Below are positions 7,688 to 15,257 of a stretch of DNA of 64,000 nt, one piece after another; position 1 is the first letter of the stretch, and every line of letters begins with the position of its first letter. Under the pieces are notes generated by a model. It was not told the DNA's origin. It did not search any database and worked only from the letters and a program-made list of their open reading frames with translations. The DNA comes from Blastococcus capsensis (GTDB taxonomy: Bacteria > Actinomycetota > Actinomycetes > Mycobacteriales > Geodermatophilaceae), in contig NZ_JASNNW010000002.1 of assembly GCF_030165005.1 (NCBI RefSeq), forward strand, positions 186,001 through 250,000, in the 5' to 3' direction. The translations under genes and the position numbers were made by a program.

Positions 7688-8548
7688 ATGACGGCGGGTC
7701 AGGACGACCAGCACGGCCAGCAGGGGCAGCCGGACGGACAGGGCGGACAGCATCCGGACCGGCCACCGGCGTCGTCCGCGCAGGGGCAGCCCCAGTACGG
7801 GCAGCCGCCGTACGGGCAGCCGCAGTACGGTCAGCCGCCGTACGGGCAGCCGCAGTACGGGCAGCCGCCGCAGGGGCAGCCGCCGCAGGGGCAGCCCCAG
7901 TACGGGCAGCCGCAGTACGGGCAGTCCCAGCCGGGCCAGCCGCCCTACGGCCAGCCCCAGCCGGGCCAGCCGCCCTACGGCCAGCCCCAGCCGGGCCAGC
8001 CGCCCTACGGCTACGCGCCGGCGCCGAGCGCGCCCAGCGGCTGGGGGCCCGACGCCCCGGCGCCCATGGAGCGGCCGGTCACCGTCCGCGCCGGCATCGG
8101 TGCCTTCCTGGCCTCGCTGGTGCTCAGCGCCGTGGGCACGCTCGCGCTGGTGCTCAACTGGGAGCAGTTCCGCGACTGGACGCTGTCCGAGGCCGGTGCG
8201 CAGCTCGGCGAGTCGGAGCTCGAGGGGATCGACGCGGAGGCCTTCGCCGAGCTCACCCTCCAGTTGGGCGTGGCGTTCAGCGTCCTGGTCCTGCTCCTGC
8301 AGCTGCTCTTCATCTGGTTCGCCTGGAAGGGCCGCAACTGGGCCCGGATCGTCCTGTGGGTGCTCGGCGGGCTCGCTCTCCTGGCCACCCCGTTCGCGGG
8401 CACCTCCAGCGGTCCGCTGCCGTTCGTCACGGCCCTGACCTGGTTCCAGATCGCGCTCACCGCGGTCGGCGTCGTGCTCCTGGCACTGAAGCCCTCCAAC
8501 GACTGGTACCGCTTCCGCAAGTGGCAGCGGGCCACCGGCCAGGGCTGA
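7688..8548 (+). CDS. Membrane protein with Gln/Pro/Tyr/Gly-rich repeat tail
   Basis: I do not recognise a named family. The 286-residue protein has a hydrophilic N-terminal third made of repeated [12 protein letters not shown] and [10 protein letters not shown] units (about residues 36-110), likely disordered and cytoplasmic. After that come about four membrane segments: [19 protein letters not shown], an amphipathic stretch with [35 protein letters not shown], and a final helix around [16 protein letters not shown]. Similar Pro-rich tails occur on many actinobacterial membrane proteins. The ATG at 7688 has GGAGG 4 nt upstream; a GTG one codon earlier is too close to it. A perfect terminator hairpin separates it from the convergent gene. 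Confidence 0.75.
   Translation: MTAGQDDQHGQQGQPDGQGGQHPDRPPASSAQGQPQYGQPPYGQPQYGQPPYGQPQYGQPPQGQPPQGQPQYGQPQYGQSQPGQPPYGQPQPGQPPYGQPQPGQPPYGYAPAPSAPSGWGPDAPAPMERPVTVRAGIGAFLASLVLSAVGTLALVLNWEQFRDWTLSEAGAQLGESELEGIDAEAFAELTLQLGVAFSVLVLLLQLLFIWFAWKGRNWARIVLWVLGGLALLATPFAGTSSGPLPFVTALTWFQIALTAVGVVLLALKPSNDWYRFRKWQRATGQG
7796..8010 (+). repeat. In-frame tandem repeats encoding the GQPxYGQ tail
   Basis: Units built on TACGGGCAGCCG recur many times in frame, first as short [10 protein letters not shown]-coding units and then as three near-identical units coding [10 protein letters not shown]. The nucleotide identity of neighbouring units suggests recent expansion by slippage or recombination, so length is expected to vary between strains. 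Confidence 0.85.
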
Positions 8549-8555
8549 CCCGGGT

Positions 8556-8577
8556 CCCGCCCGGGCCTCCGGGCGGG
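8556..8577. terminator. Bidirectional terminator hairpin
   Basis: CCCGCCCGG and CCGGGCGGG form a perfect 9-bp stem with the 4-nt loop GCCT in the 31-nt gap between two convergent genes. Confidence 0.8.
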
Positions 8578-8579
8578 GC

Positions 8580-9044
8580 TCAGCCGCCGCTCGCCGCGGC
8601 CAGCCAGTCCCGCGTGGTGCCGGCCAGCAGACTGGCCGCGGCCGCGACCGACAGCACCAGCAGCAGCAGCGAGATGACCGTGACGCCTCCGGCGGTCAGC
8701 ATCGTGGAGATCACCAGCAGCGCCAGCACGACGCTCCCGGCCACCCCGGTCCAGCGGGCCCACGAGCGGTGGGAGGACAACCCCCAGGCCGAGACGGCGT
8801 AGAGCAGGCCGAGGACGAGCGGCGCGGTCGAGTTGACGAGCAGGAACTGCTCGGCCTCCGCCCGGGACAGCCCCGACTCGGTCAGCGCCTCGGTCAGGCC
8901 GTCCCGGCCCAGCCACGTGATCGCCACGTAGAGCAGCAACAGCGCGGCGAGGGTTCCCAGCAGGGCGACGGCGACCCGCACCGACGGGGGTGGCTGCGGA
9001 GTCGCGCCTTCGCCGGCGTCGGTGGGGAAGGGGGAGGACGGCAC
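8580..9044 (-). CDS. Hypothetical small membrane protein
   Basis: An unrecognised 154-residue protein with about four hydrophobic segments: VAVALLGTLAALLLLYVAITWLG, then LLVNSTAPLVLGLLYAVSAWG, then GVAGSVVLALLVISTMLTAG and ISLLLLVLSVAAAASLLAG. A short soluble segment after TM1 (LTEALTESGLSRAEAEQF) may face outside. GTG at 9044 (VPSSPFPTDAG) is chosen because further upstream the frame is Arg/Ser/Pro-rich and unlike a protein; exact start uncertain. It is convergent with the Gln/Pro-rich gene and divergent from the molybdopterin oxidoreductase. Topology resembles the membrane half of the neighbouring gene at 7688, but I cannot show homology. Confidence 0.6.
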   Translation of the reverse strand: MPSSPFPTDAGEGATPQPPPSVRVAVALLGTLAALLLLYVAITWLGRDGLTEALTESGLSRAEAEQFLLVNSTAPLVLGLLYAVSAWGLSSHRSWARWTGVAGSVVLALLVISTMLTAGGVTVISLLLLVLSVAAAASLLAGTTRDWLAAASGG

Positions 9045-9157
9045 CCGCCCAGCCTGGCAGACGTGGCTCGTCCCCCCGCTGCACCGCCGTCCGGGCGGTG
9101 CGCAGGAAGTTCCGTCCGGGATGAATCCGGATCGGGCCCCGGTCGCGAACACCCACC

Positions 9158-10831
9158 GTGACGATGACCGTGCAGGGCTCGCGGCCCACCTCCGGGGCGC
9201 CGGCGACGGCCGGGCGCCGGGGCCGCCGCCCGCTGGCCGCACTTGCCGGTCTGCTCGCGGCCGCGGTCGCCCTCGGCGTGGGCGAGCTGGTGGCCGCCAC
9301 CATCGGCCCGTCCTCCTCGCCGGTGGTCGCGGTCGGCGACTCGGCCATCACGCTCACCCCCGAGGCGGTCAAGAGCTTCGCCATCAGCACCTTCGGCGAG
9401 GACGACAAGATCGCACTCGTCGTCGGCATGCTGGTCGTCATCGCCCTCTATGCCCTGGTCATCGGGCTGGTCGGGCTGCGCAGCCGCCGTCTTGGTGCGG
9501 CGGGCATCGCCCTGTTCGGCGTCGTGGGCGTGCTCGCGGCGGTGACCCGACCGACGGGCGGGATCGTCGACGGCCTGCCGTCGCTGGTCGGTGTGTTCGC
9601 CGGCATCGTCGCCCTGCTCGCGCTCCTCGCCCCGCTGCAGACGACGCCCCCGGCCCCGGCGGCTGCGCCGGCCGCCCGGCCGGCCACGCCGTCCGGCGAG
9701 GGCGCCGCCACGCGGTTGCGCGACGCGCTCGCAGCCGGTGACCGCAAGGGCGCCGGTATGGACCGCCGGCGCTTCTTCCTCACCAGCGGCGCAGCCGTCG
9801 GCGTGGCCGCAGTGGCCGGTGGCGGAGGCCGGCTGCTCCAGCAGCGCTTCGACGTCGCCGGCGACCGGCAGGACCTGGTGCTGCCCCGGCCGGCGTCACC
9901 GGCACCGGTGCTGCCCGCCGGCGCCGACCTCTCCGGCGAGGTCGAGGGTCTGACGCCGCTGTTCACACCCAACCGCGAGTTCTACCGGGTCGACACCGCG
10001 ATCACCGTCCCGCAGATCCGCCCGACGGACTACCGGCTGGCGCTCACCGGCATGTTCGACTCCCCGCGGTCCTACACGCTGGCCGACCTCTTCGGCCGGG
10101 ACGACCTGGTCGAGCGGGACATCACGCTCAGCTGCGTCTCCAACGAGGTCGGCGGCCGCCTCGCCGGCACCGCCCGCTGGCTGGGCGTGCCCCTGGGCGC
10201 CCTCCTCCGCGAGAACGGCGTGCGCGCCGGCAGCACCCAGCTGGTGTGCCGGTCGAAGGACGGCATGACGATCGGTGCGCCGACGCGCTCCGCGCTCGAG
10301 GTCCAGGACGCCATGCTCGCCCTCGGGATGAACGGCGAGCCGCTGCCCGTGGAGCACGGGTTCCCGGTGCGGATGCTCATCCCCGGGCTCTACGGGTACG
10401 TCTCGGCCTGCAAGTGGATCACCGGCATCGAGGCCACCACGTTCGAGGCGTTCGATCCCTACTGGGTCGAGCGCGACTGGGCCGCCGAGGCGCCGATCAA
10501 GGTCTTCTCCCGCGTCGACACCCCTGCCCCGCTGCGGGCGTTCCCCGCGGGCCGGCGGCCCATCGCCGGGGTCGCGTGGGCGCAGACCCGCGGCATCGCC
10601 CGCGTCGAGGTTCGGGTCGACGACGCCGACTGGGTCGACGCCGAGCTCTCGACGCAGGTGGACGCCGACCTGTGGCGGCAGTGGGTGCTGCCCTACGACT
10701 TCACGCCCGGTCGGCACGCGGTCACCGTCCGCGCCACCGACGGCGAGGGCCGGACCCAGACCGAGGAGCGGGCCCGCCCCTTCCCCAGCGGCGCCACCGG
10801 CTGGCACACCGTCCAGGTGGTCGCCCGGTGA
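9158..10831 (+). CDS. Membrane-anchored molybdopterin-dependent oxidoreductase (sulfite oxidase fold)
   Basis: A 557-residue fusion of an N-terminal membrane module (about four helices between residues 25 and 162) with a C-terminal sulfite-oxidase-type Mo-cofactor domain. The catalytic Mo-ligating cysteine is Cys326 in TLSCVSNEVGG, followed by typical downstream motifs (GFPVRMLIPGLYGYVSACKW) and the C-terminal Ig-like dimerisation domain ending TGWHTVQV. A twin-arginine-like stretch (DRRRFFLTSGAAVG, about 199-212) precedes another hydrophobic segment, suggesting that the enzyme domain is outside the membrane. Substrate unknown; sulfite or protein methionine sulfoxide are possibilities from relatives. 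The gene is followed 148 bp later by a FAS1 lipoprotein. GTG at 9158 is used; ATG two codons on is an alternative. Confidence 0.9.
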   Translation: MTMTVQGSRPTSGAPATAGRRGRRPLAALAGLLAAAVALGVGELVAATIGPSSSPVVAVGDSAITLTPEAVKSFAISTFGEDDKIALVVGMLVVIALYALVIGLVGLRSRRLGAAGIALFGVVGVLAAVTRPTGGIVDGLPSLVGVFAGIVALLALLAPLQTTPPAPAAAPAARPATPSGEGAATRLRDALAAGDRKGAGMDRRRFFLTSGAAVGVAAVAGGGGRLLQQRFDVAGDRQDLVLPRPASPAPVLPAGADLSGEVEGLTPLFTPNREFYRVDTAITVPQIRPTDYRLALTGMFDSPRSYTLADLFGRDDLVERDITLSCVSNEVGGRLAGTARWLGVPLGALLRENGVRAGSTQLVCRSKDGMTIGAPTRSALEVQDAMLALGMNGEPLPVEHGFPVRMLIPGLYGYVSACKWITGIEATTFEAFDPYWVERDWAAEAPIKVFSRVDTPAPLRAFPAGRRPIAGVAWAQTRGIARVEVRVDDADWVDAELSTQVDADLWRQWVLPYDFTPGRHAVTVRATDGEGRTQTEERARPFPSGATGWHTVQVVAR

Positions 10832-10838
10832 CGCCATC

Positions 10839-10858
10839 GCCCGGTCGCGGTACCGGGC
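10839..10858. terminator. Short hairpin after the oxidoreductase
   Basis: GCCCGGT (10839-10845) pairs with ACCGGGC (10852-10858) around a 6-nt loop, 8 nt after the stop codon. This is a modest stem, and read-through to the FAS1 gene is possible. Confidence 0.4.
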
Positions 10859-10979
10859 CCCCCAGACCCGTCCCGGCAGCTGCCGACGACGCACCCACCG
10901 GCCGCTCCCGCGGCCGGCGCACCACCCCGACCGAACGCGACACCGTCGTCGCGCAGGACTTGACAGGAGCACACCGATC

Positions 10980-11648
10980 ATGAAGCGCACCCTCACCCGC
11001 GGCGTCCTCCTCACCGCCGTCTCCACGCTGGCCATCACGCTCAGCGCCTGCGGCTCGGACGACGCCGCCGAGGCCCCCGCCGCCTCGGAGACGAGCACCG
11101 GCACCAGCAGCACGTCCGCAGCGCCCGAGAGCTCGGCCGTGCCGGTGTCCGACGAGCCGTTCGGCGAGGGCTGCGCGGCCGTCCCGACCGAGGGCGCCGG
11201 CAGCTTCGAGGGGATGAGCGCCGACCCCGTCGCCACCGCCGCCAGCAACAACCCGGCGCTGTCGACGCTGGTCACGGCCGTCCAGGCCGCCGGCCTGGTC
11301 GACACCCTCAACACCACCGAGGACATCACCGTGCTGGCCCCGGCCAACCCGGCGTTCGAGGCGGTGCCGGCCGACGCGCTCAACGCCCTGCTGGCCGACA
11401 CCCCGCAGCTCACCGCGGTGCTCACCCACCACGTCATCCCCGGCCGCCTGGCCCCGGACGAGCTGGCCGGCACGCACACCACGCTGAACAACGACGAGGT
11501 GACCATCGAGGGCTCCGGCGAGGACTTCAGCATCGGCGCCGACGCGACCGTCCTGGGTCAGATGGAGGCCTCGGTGATCTGCGGGAACGTGCAGACCGCC
11601 AACGCCACCGTCTACATCATCGACCAGGTGCTCGCCCCCGCCGCCTGA
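10980..11648 (+). CDS. Secreted FAS1 (fasciclin) domain lipoprotein
   Basis: A 222-residue lipoprotein with a signal peptide and lipobox (LSACG, Cys near residue 23), then an acidic Ala/Ser/Thr-rich linker and one FAS1 domain containing the usual H1/H2 regions (TEDITVLAPANPAFEAVPA and LTHHVIPGRLAPDEL). It ends with NATVYIIDQVLAPAA, typical of the family. Related to mycobacterial MPT70/MPT83-type proteins, which are surface-associated and adhesive. AGGAG lies about 10 nt upstream of the ATG. The neighbouring molybdopterin oxidoreductase in the same direction fits a recurring actinobacterial pairing, but a functional link is inference. Confidence 0.92.
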   Translation: MKRTLTRGVLLTAVSTLAITLSACGSDDAAEAPAASETSTGTSSTSAAPESSAVPVSDEPFGEGCAAVPTEGAGSFEGMSADPVATAASNNPALSTLVTAVQAAGLVDTLNTTEDITVLAPANPAFEAVPADALNALLADTPQLTAVLTHHVIPGRLAPDELAGTHTTLNNDEVTIEGSGEDFSIGADATVLGQMEASVICGNVQTANATVYIIDQVLAPAA

Positions 11649-11664
11649 GCAAGGATCCTGTCCT

Positions 11665-11741
11665 CCTCACCTCTCGCGGGTGAGGGGACCGGACGTCGCT
11701 ACGCAGGGCCGCCGCCGGACACCCGTCCGACGGCGGCCCTG
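11665..11741. terminator. Double hairpin between the FAS1 gene and pyrE
   Basis: The first stem is CCTCACC (11665-11671) with GGTGAGG (11679-11685). The second, much stronger, runs 11704-11741 with arms CAGGGCCGCCGCCGGA and TCCGACGGCGGCCCTG (15 of 16 pairs). They end 9 nt before the pyrE -10 element. Confidence 0.75.
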
Positions 11742-11750
11742 GGTCGGATC

Positions 11751-11756
11751 TAGGGT
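11751..11756 (+). promoter_or_regulatory. -10 element of leaderless pyrE
   Basis: TAGGGT is 7 nt upstream of the pyrE ATG, and no Shine-Dalgarno sequence is present. The same hexamer precedes purD at 23541. Confidence 0.5.
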
Positions 11757-11763
11757 CGGGCGC

Positions 11764-12366
11764 ATGGAAAAGGACCCGGTCCCCCCCCACTCCTCGTCCC
11801 TCGGGGCGGGCCCCTGGGACGGGGCCTCCCTGCCCGACCGTGACCGGCTGCTCCAGCTGGTCCTCGACCTGGCCGTGGTGCACGGGAAGGTCACGCTCTC
11901 CTCCGGGCGGGAGGCCGACTGGTACATCGACCTGCGCCGGCTGACGCTCCACCACGAGGGCGCGCCGCTGGTGGGCCGGGTGATGCGCCAGCTCACCGGC
12001 GACCTGCGCTACGACGTCGTCGGGGGGCTCACCCTGGGCGCCGACCCGGTGGCCACGGCCATGCTGCACGCGGCCGCCGCGGGCGAGGGGTTTCTCGACG
12101 CCTGCGTGGTCCGCAAGGCGGACAAGGCGCACGGCCTGCAGCGGCGGATCGAGGGTCCGGACGTCGCCGGCCGCGCCGTCCTGGTCGTCGAGGACGTCTC
12201 CACGACCGGCGGCAGCCCGCTCACCGCCGCGCAGGCGCTGCAGGAGGCCGGTGCCGAGGTGGTGGCGGTCGCGGTGATCGTCGACCGTGGTGGCCGTCCG
12301 GCGGTGGAAGAGGCCGGATTCGAGTACCGGGCCGCCTTCACCCTCGCCGACCTCGGCCTGGCGTGA
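11764..12366 (+). CDS. pyrE: Orotate phosphoribosyltransferase
   Basis: Transfers phosphoribosyl from PRPP to orotate to give OMP in pyrimidine synthesis. The 200-residue product contains the PRPP-binding motif VLVVEDVSTTGGS and family regions VHGKVTLSSGREADWYIDLR and VVRKADKAHGLQRRIEG. The first 25 or so residues (beginning MEKDPVPPHSSSLGAGPW) precede the normal family N-terminus (DRDRLLQLVLDLAVVHG) and are encoded by a relative of the interspersed stem-loop repeat found at 46436 and 3699. ATG is the only plausible start, and a -10 hexamer 7 nt upstream suggests a leaderless message. A 15-bp perfect hairpin follows the gene. Confidence 0.93.
   Translation: MEKDPVPPHSSSLGAGPWDGASLPDRDRLLQLVLDLAVVHGKVTLSSGREADWYIDLRRLTLHHEGAPLVGRVMRQLTGDLRYDVVGGLTLGADPVATAMLHAAAAGEGFLDACVVRKADKAHGLQRRIEGPDVAGRAVLVVEDVSTTGGSPLTAAQALQEAGAEVVAVAVIVDRGGRPAVEEAGFEYRAAFTLADLGLA
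11766..11825 (+). repeat. Divergent copy of the stem-loop repeat inside the pyrE start
   Basis: The first 60 nt of pyrE align to the repeat at 46436-46493 (shared AAGGACCC, CCCCCCACTC-like, CGGGCCCCTG and GGGGCC blocks). Its ends still pair nearly perfectly (CCGGTCCC with GGGACGGG). In the repeat copy the corresponding frame would read MRKDPLPPT, close to MEKDPVPPH of PyrE. Confidence 0.5.
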
Positions 12367-12397
12367 CCGCAGCGATGATCAGACGCACCTGATCGTC

Positions 12398-12437
12398 GAG
12401 CGTCCTCCCTCACCGTGGGACATGAGGGAGGACGCTC
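12398..12437. terminator. pyrE terminator, 15-bp perfect inverted repeat
   Basis: GAGCGTCCTCCCTCA (12398-12412) and TGAGGGAGGACGCTC (12423-12437) are perfect reverse complements with a 10-nt loop. A second small palindrome, TCAGGGTCCCTGA, follows at 12443-12455. Confidence 0.85.
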
Positions 12438-12475
12438 CACGGTCAGGGTCCCTGATCGTGGCCGCGGCGGGGTCG

Positions 12476-12481
12476 TACGGT
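12476..12481 (+). promoter_or_regulatory. -10 element of the leaderless FAD-oxidase gene
   Basis: TACGGT is 6 nt upstream of the GTG at 12488. An upstream in-frame ATG at 12422 falls inside the pyrE terminator stem and is therefore unlikely. Confidence 0.45.
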
Positions 12482-12487
12482 GTGACG

Positions 12488-13903
12488 GTGACCACGACGA
12501 CGGCGACGTGGCTCGCCGAGCTGACCGACGCACTGGGCGCTGACTCCGTCCTCACCGACCCGGACGTCACGGTCGGCTATGCCCGCGACCAGGCGATGCT
12601 GGCGCCCGCCGGCACGCCCGCCGCCGTGGTCTTCCCCCGGTACACCGACGACGTCGTCGCCGTGCTGCGGGTCGCGGCCCGGCACGGGCTCCCGGTGGTG
12701 CCGCGCGGCGCCGGCTCGGGGCTGGCCGGGGCCAGCAACGCCGTCGACGGCGGGATCACCGTGGTCATGACCCGGATGGACGCCGTCCTGGAGATCTCCC
12801 CGGCCGACCGGCTGGCCGTCGTCCAGCCCGGGGTGGTGAACAAGCAGCTGCGGGACGCCGTCGCCGGTGCGGGGCTGTTCTACCCACCGGACCCCTCCAG
12901 CTACGACTGGTGCACGATCGGCGGCAACCTCTCCACCAACTCCGGCGGCCTGTGCTGCGTCAAGTACGGGGTGACCACCGACTACGTCCTGGGCCTGGAG
13001 GTGGTGCTGGCCGACGGCCGGGTGCTGCGCACCGGGCGCCGCACGGTCAAGGGCGTGGCGGGCTACGACCTGGCCCGGCTGTTCGTCGGCTCGGAGGGGA
13101 CGCTGGGCATCATCACCGAGGCGACCCTCGCCCTGCGGCCGGCGCCGAAGAAGCCGGTGACGCTGGCCGCCACGTTCGCGACGACCGCGCAGACCGGCCA
13201 GGTCGTCGAACGGGTGGTGACCACCGGGCTCGTGCCGAGCCTGCTGGAAGTCATGGACAACACCTGCATCCGCGCGGTCGACGACCTGCTCAAGGCCGAC
13301 CTGGACCGGGAGGCGCGGGCCCTGCTGGTCGCGCAGTCCGACGCCGGGGGAGAGGCGGCTGCCCGGGAGGTCGCGGCGCTGGAGGAGCTGTGCCGGGAGG
13401 CCGGTGCGGAGTTCGTCCACTCCACCGACGACCCGGCCGACGGGGACCTGCTGCTCGCCGCCCGCCGGATGGCGCTGCCGGCGCTGGAGCAGCTGGGCAG
13501 CACGCTGATCGACGACGTCGCCGTGCCCCGTTCCCGCATCGCGCAGTTCCTCGACGGCTGCGACGCCATCGCTGCGGCCCGTGCACTCACCATCGGCGTC
13601 GTCGGGCACGCCGGCGACGGCAACATGCACCCCACCATCTGCTTCGACCCGACCGACGACGACCAGCGGGTCCGTGCCTTCGCCGCCTTCGACGACATCC
13701 TGGAGCTCGGGCTGGCCCTCGGGGGCACCATCACCGGCGAGCACGGGGTGGGGGTGCTCAAGGTGGACTGGCTGGAGCGGGAGATCGGACCGGTGGCGCT
13801 GGACGTGCACCGCTCGATCAAGTCCGCGCTCGACCCGGCCGGGCTGCTCAACCCGGGCACGGTGTTCCGCTCCGCCGCCCGGGCTGCCACGCTGGGGAGA
13901 TGA
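12488..13903 (+). CDS. FAD-binding oxidase, glycolate oxidase GlcD / D-lactate dehydrogenase type
   Basis: A 471-residue flavoprotein of the VAO/PCMH family. The FAD-binding PCMH domain spans about 35-215, with VVPRGAGSGLAGASNAVDGG binding the pyrophosphate and GGNLSTNSGGLCCVKYGVT around the flavin. The C-terminal oxidase domain carries VVGHAGDGNMHPTI and GGTITGEHGVGVLK, the conserved His/Glu-Asn signatures of D-2-hydroxyacid dehydrogenases. The substrate is thus probably D-lactate, glycolate or another 2-hydroxyacid; no Fe-S partner subunit is adjacent. It overlaps the next gene by ATGA, so the two flavoenzymes are co-translated. GTG at 12488 follows a -10 hexamer directly, suggesting leaderless mRNA; GTG at 12482 is an alternative. 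Confidence 0.88.
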   Translation: MTTTTATWLAELTDALGADSVLTDPDVTVGYARDQAMLAPAGTPAAVVFPRYTDDVVAVLRVAARHGLPVVPRGAGSGLAGASNAVDGGITVVMTRMDAVLEISPADRLAVVQPGVVNKQLRDAVAGAGLFYPPDPSSYDWCTIGGNLSTNSGGLCCVKYGVTTDYVLGLEVVLADGRVLRTGRRTVKGVAGYDLARLFVGSEGTLGIITEATLALRPAPKKPVTLAATFATTAQTGQVVERVVTTGLVPSLLEVMDNTCIRAVDDLLKADLDREARALLVAQSDAGGEAAAREVAALEELCREAGAEFVHSTDDPADGDLLLAARRMALPALEQLGSTLIDDVAVPRSRIAQFLDGCDAIAAARALTIGVVGHAGDGNMHPTICFDPTDDDQRVRAFAAFDDILELGLALGGTITGEHGVGVLKVDWLEREIGPVALDVHRSIKSALDPAGLLNPGTVFRSAARAATLGR

Positions 13904-15252
13904 GCAGGGAGCAGTTGGTCGTCGTCGGTGGTGACGCCGCCGGACTCTCGGCGGCCGCCCAGGCCCGCCGGCTGCGCGGTGCCTCCGAGCTGGAGATCGT
14001 CGTGCTCGAGCAGGGCCCGGAGATCTCCTACTCCGCCTGCGGCATCCCGTACTGGATCGGGGACCTGGTCAGCGACCGGGACAGCCTGCTGGCGCGCACC
14101 CCGCGCCAGTTCGAGGCCGAGGACATCACCGTCCACACGCACACCCGGGCCGAGGAGATCGACCTCGATGCAGGGGAGGTGCGCACCGGCGACGGACGCC
14201 GGCTGGGCTACGACACCCTCGTGGTGGCCACCGGCGGCAGGCCGCTCCGGCCACCGATCCCGGGCCTGGATGCGGTCGGCGTGCACGGGGTCCACCGGCT
14301 GGCCGACGGCGCGGATATCCGTTCCGCGATCGCCGCGGGCGCGCGGCGCGCCGTCGTCCTCGGCGGCGGTTACATCGGGCTGGAGATGGCCGAGGTGCTG
14401 CAGACCCGAGGGCTGTCGGTGACCGTGGTCCTCGCGGACCCGTTGCCCATGGGGCAACTGGACGCCGACATGGGCGAGCGGGTCTGCAAGGCCATGGGGG
14501 ACATGGGCATCGACGTGCAGCCCGAGCAGCCGGTGCGTGCGATCGAGACCGATGCCGACGGCGTGGTCCGGGCGGTGCGCACCGACGCCGGCAGCTACGC
14601 GTGCGACCTCGTCGTCCTCGGGCTGGGCATGGGCCCGGAGGTGTCGCTGGCCCGGGAGGCCGGGTTGCAGACCGGCGTCACCGGGGCGATCGACGTCACC
14701 CGGAACCAGCGCAGCCGGTCGCACCCCGAGGTGTTCGCCGCCGGCGACTGCGCGGAGACCTTCCACCGGATCACCGGCGAACCGATCCACATCGCGCTGG
14801 GCACCCACGCGAACAAGCAGGGGCGGGTGGCCGGGTCGGTGATCGGCGGCCGCGCGGCCCGCTTCCCCGGTGTGCTGGGCACGGCGGTGACCAAGGTCGG
14901 CGAGCTGGAGATCGGGCGGACCGGGCTGTGCAGCACGCAGGCCGAGCAGGCCGGTTTCGACGCCCGGGTGGAGATGATCGAGGCGACGACGCGGGCCGGC
15001 TACTACCCCGGAGCCGATCCGATCGCGGTGAAGCTGGTCAGCGAGCGCGGTTCGGGGCTGCTGCTGGGCGCCCAGGTGGTCGGCGGGCCGGGCAGCGCCA
15101 AGCGCATCGACGTGCTGGCCACCGCCATCTGGGCGGGGATGACCGCCGAGGAGCTGGCCGGCACCGACCTGTCGTACGCGCCACCGTTCTCGCCCACCTA
15201 CGACCCGGTCAGCGTCGTCGCGCGGATCGCGAGCCGGCTCGAGCAGGGCTGA
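13900..15252 (+). CDS. CoA-disulfide-reductase-like FAD/NAD(P) oxidoreductase
   Basis: A 450-residue pyridine nucleotide-disulfide oxidoreductase of the single-cysteine class. The FAD-binding glycine motif is at the N-terminus (VVVGGDAAGLSAAAQARR), the NAD(P) motif is VVLGGGYIGLEMAEVL, and the second FAD motif is VFAAGDCAE. The active-site cysteine is Cys47 in ISYSACGIPYWIGD, matching the CoA-disulfide reductase / NADH oxidase signature. The natural substrate may be CoA disulfide, a persulfide or oxygen. The ATG overlaps the stop of the FAD oxidase (ATGA), and the downstream pentapeptide-repeat gene starts 6 nt after the stop, so these three form a tight operon. Confidence 0.87.
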   Translation: MSREQLVVVGGDAAGLSAAAQARRLRGASELEIVVLEQGPEISYSACGIPYWIGDLVSDRDSLLARTPRQFEAEDITVHTHTRAEEIDLDAGEVRTGDGRRLGYDTLVVATGGRPLRPPIPGLDAVGVHGVHRLADGADIRSAIAAGARRAVVLGGGYIGLEMAEVLQTRGLSVTVVLADPLPMGQLDADMGERVCKAMGDMGIDVQPEQPVRAIETDADGVVRAVRTDAGSYACDLVVLGLGMGPEVSLAREAGLQTGVTGAIDVTRNQRSRSHPEVFAAGDCAETFHRITGEPIHIALGTHANKQGRVAGSVIGGRAARFPGVLGTAVTKVGELEIGRTGLCSTQAEQAGFDARVEMIEATTRAGYYPGADPIAVKLVSERGSGLLLGAQVVGGPGSAKRIDVLATAIWAGMTAEELAGTDLSYAPPFSPTYDPVSVVARIASRLEQG

Positions 15253-15257
15253 GGCCG

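Noticed and set aside
4755-7766. About 1000-codon minus-strand open frame opposite clpB
   Set aside because: This is a codon-bias shadow of clpB; no ribosome binding site, no domain, and clpB is unmistakable.
7796-8010. CRISPR-like direct repeats
   Set aside because: The repeats are in-frame coding units without unique spacers, encoding a low-complexity protein tail.
12422-12487. Upstream ATG (12422) as start of the FAD oxidase
   Set aside because: It lies inside the right arm of the 15-bp pyrE terminator; the GTG at 12488 has a -10 hexamer at leaderless spacing and fits the family N-terminus.
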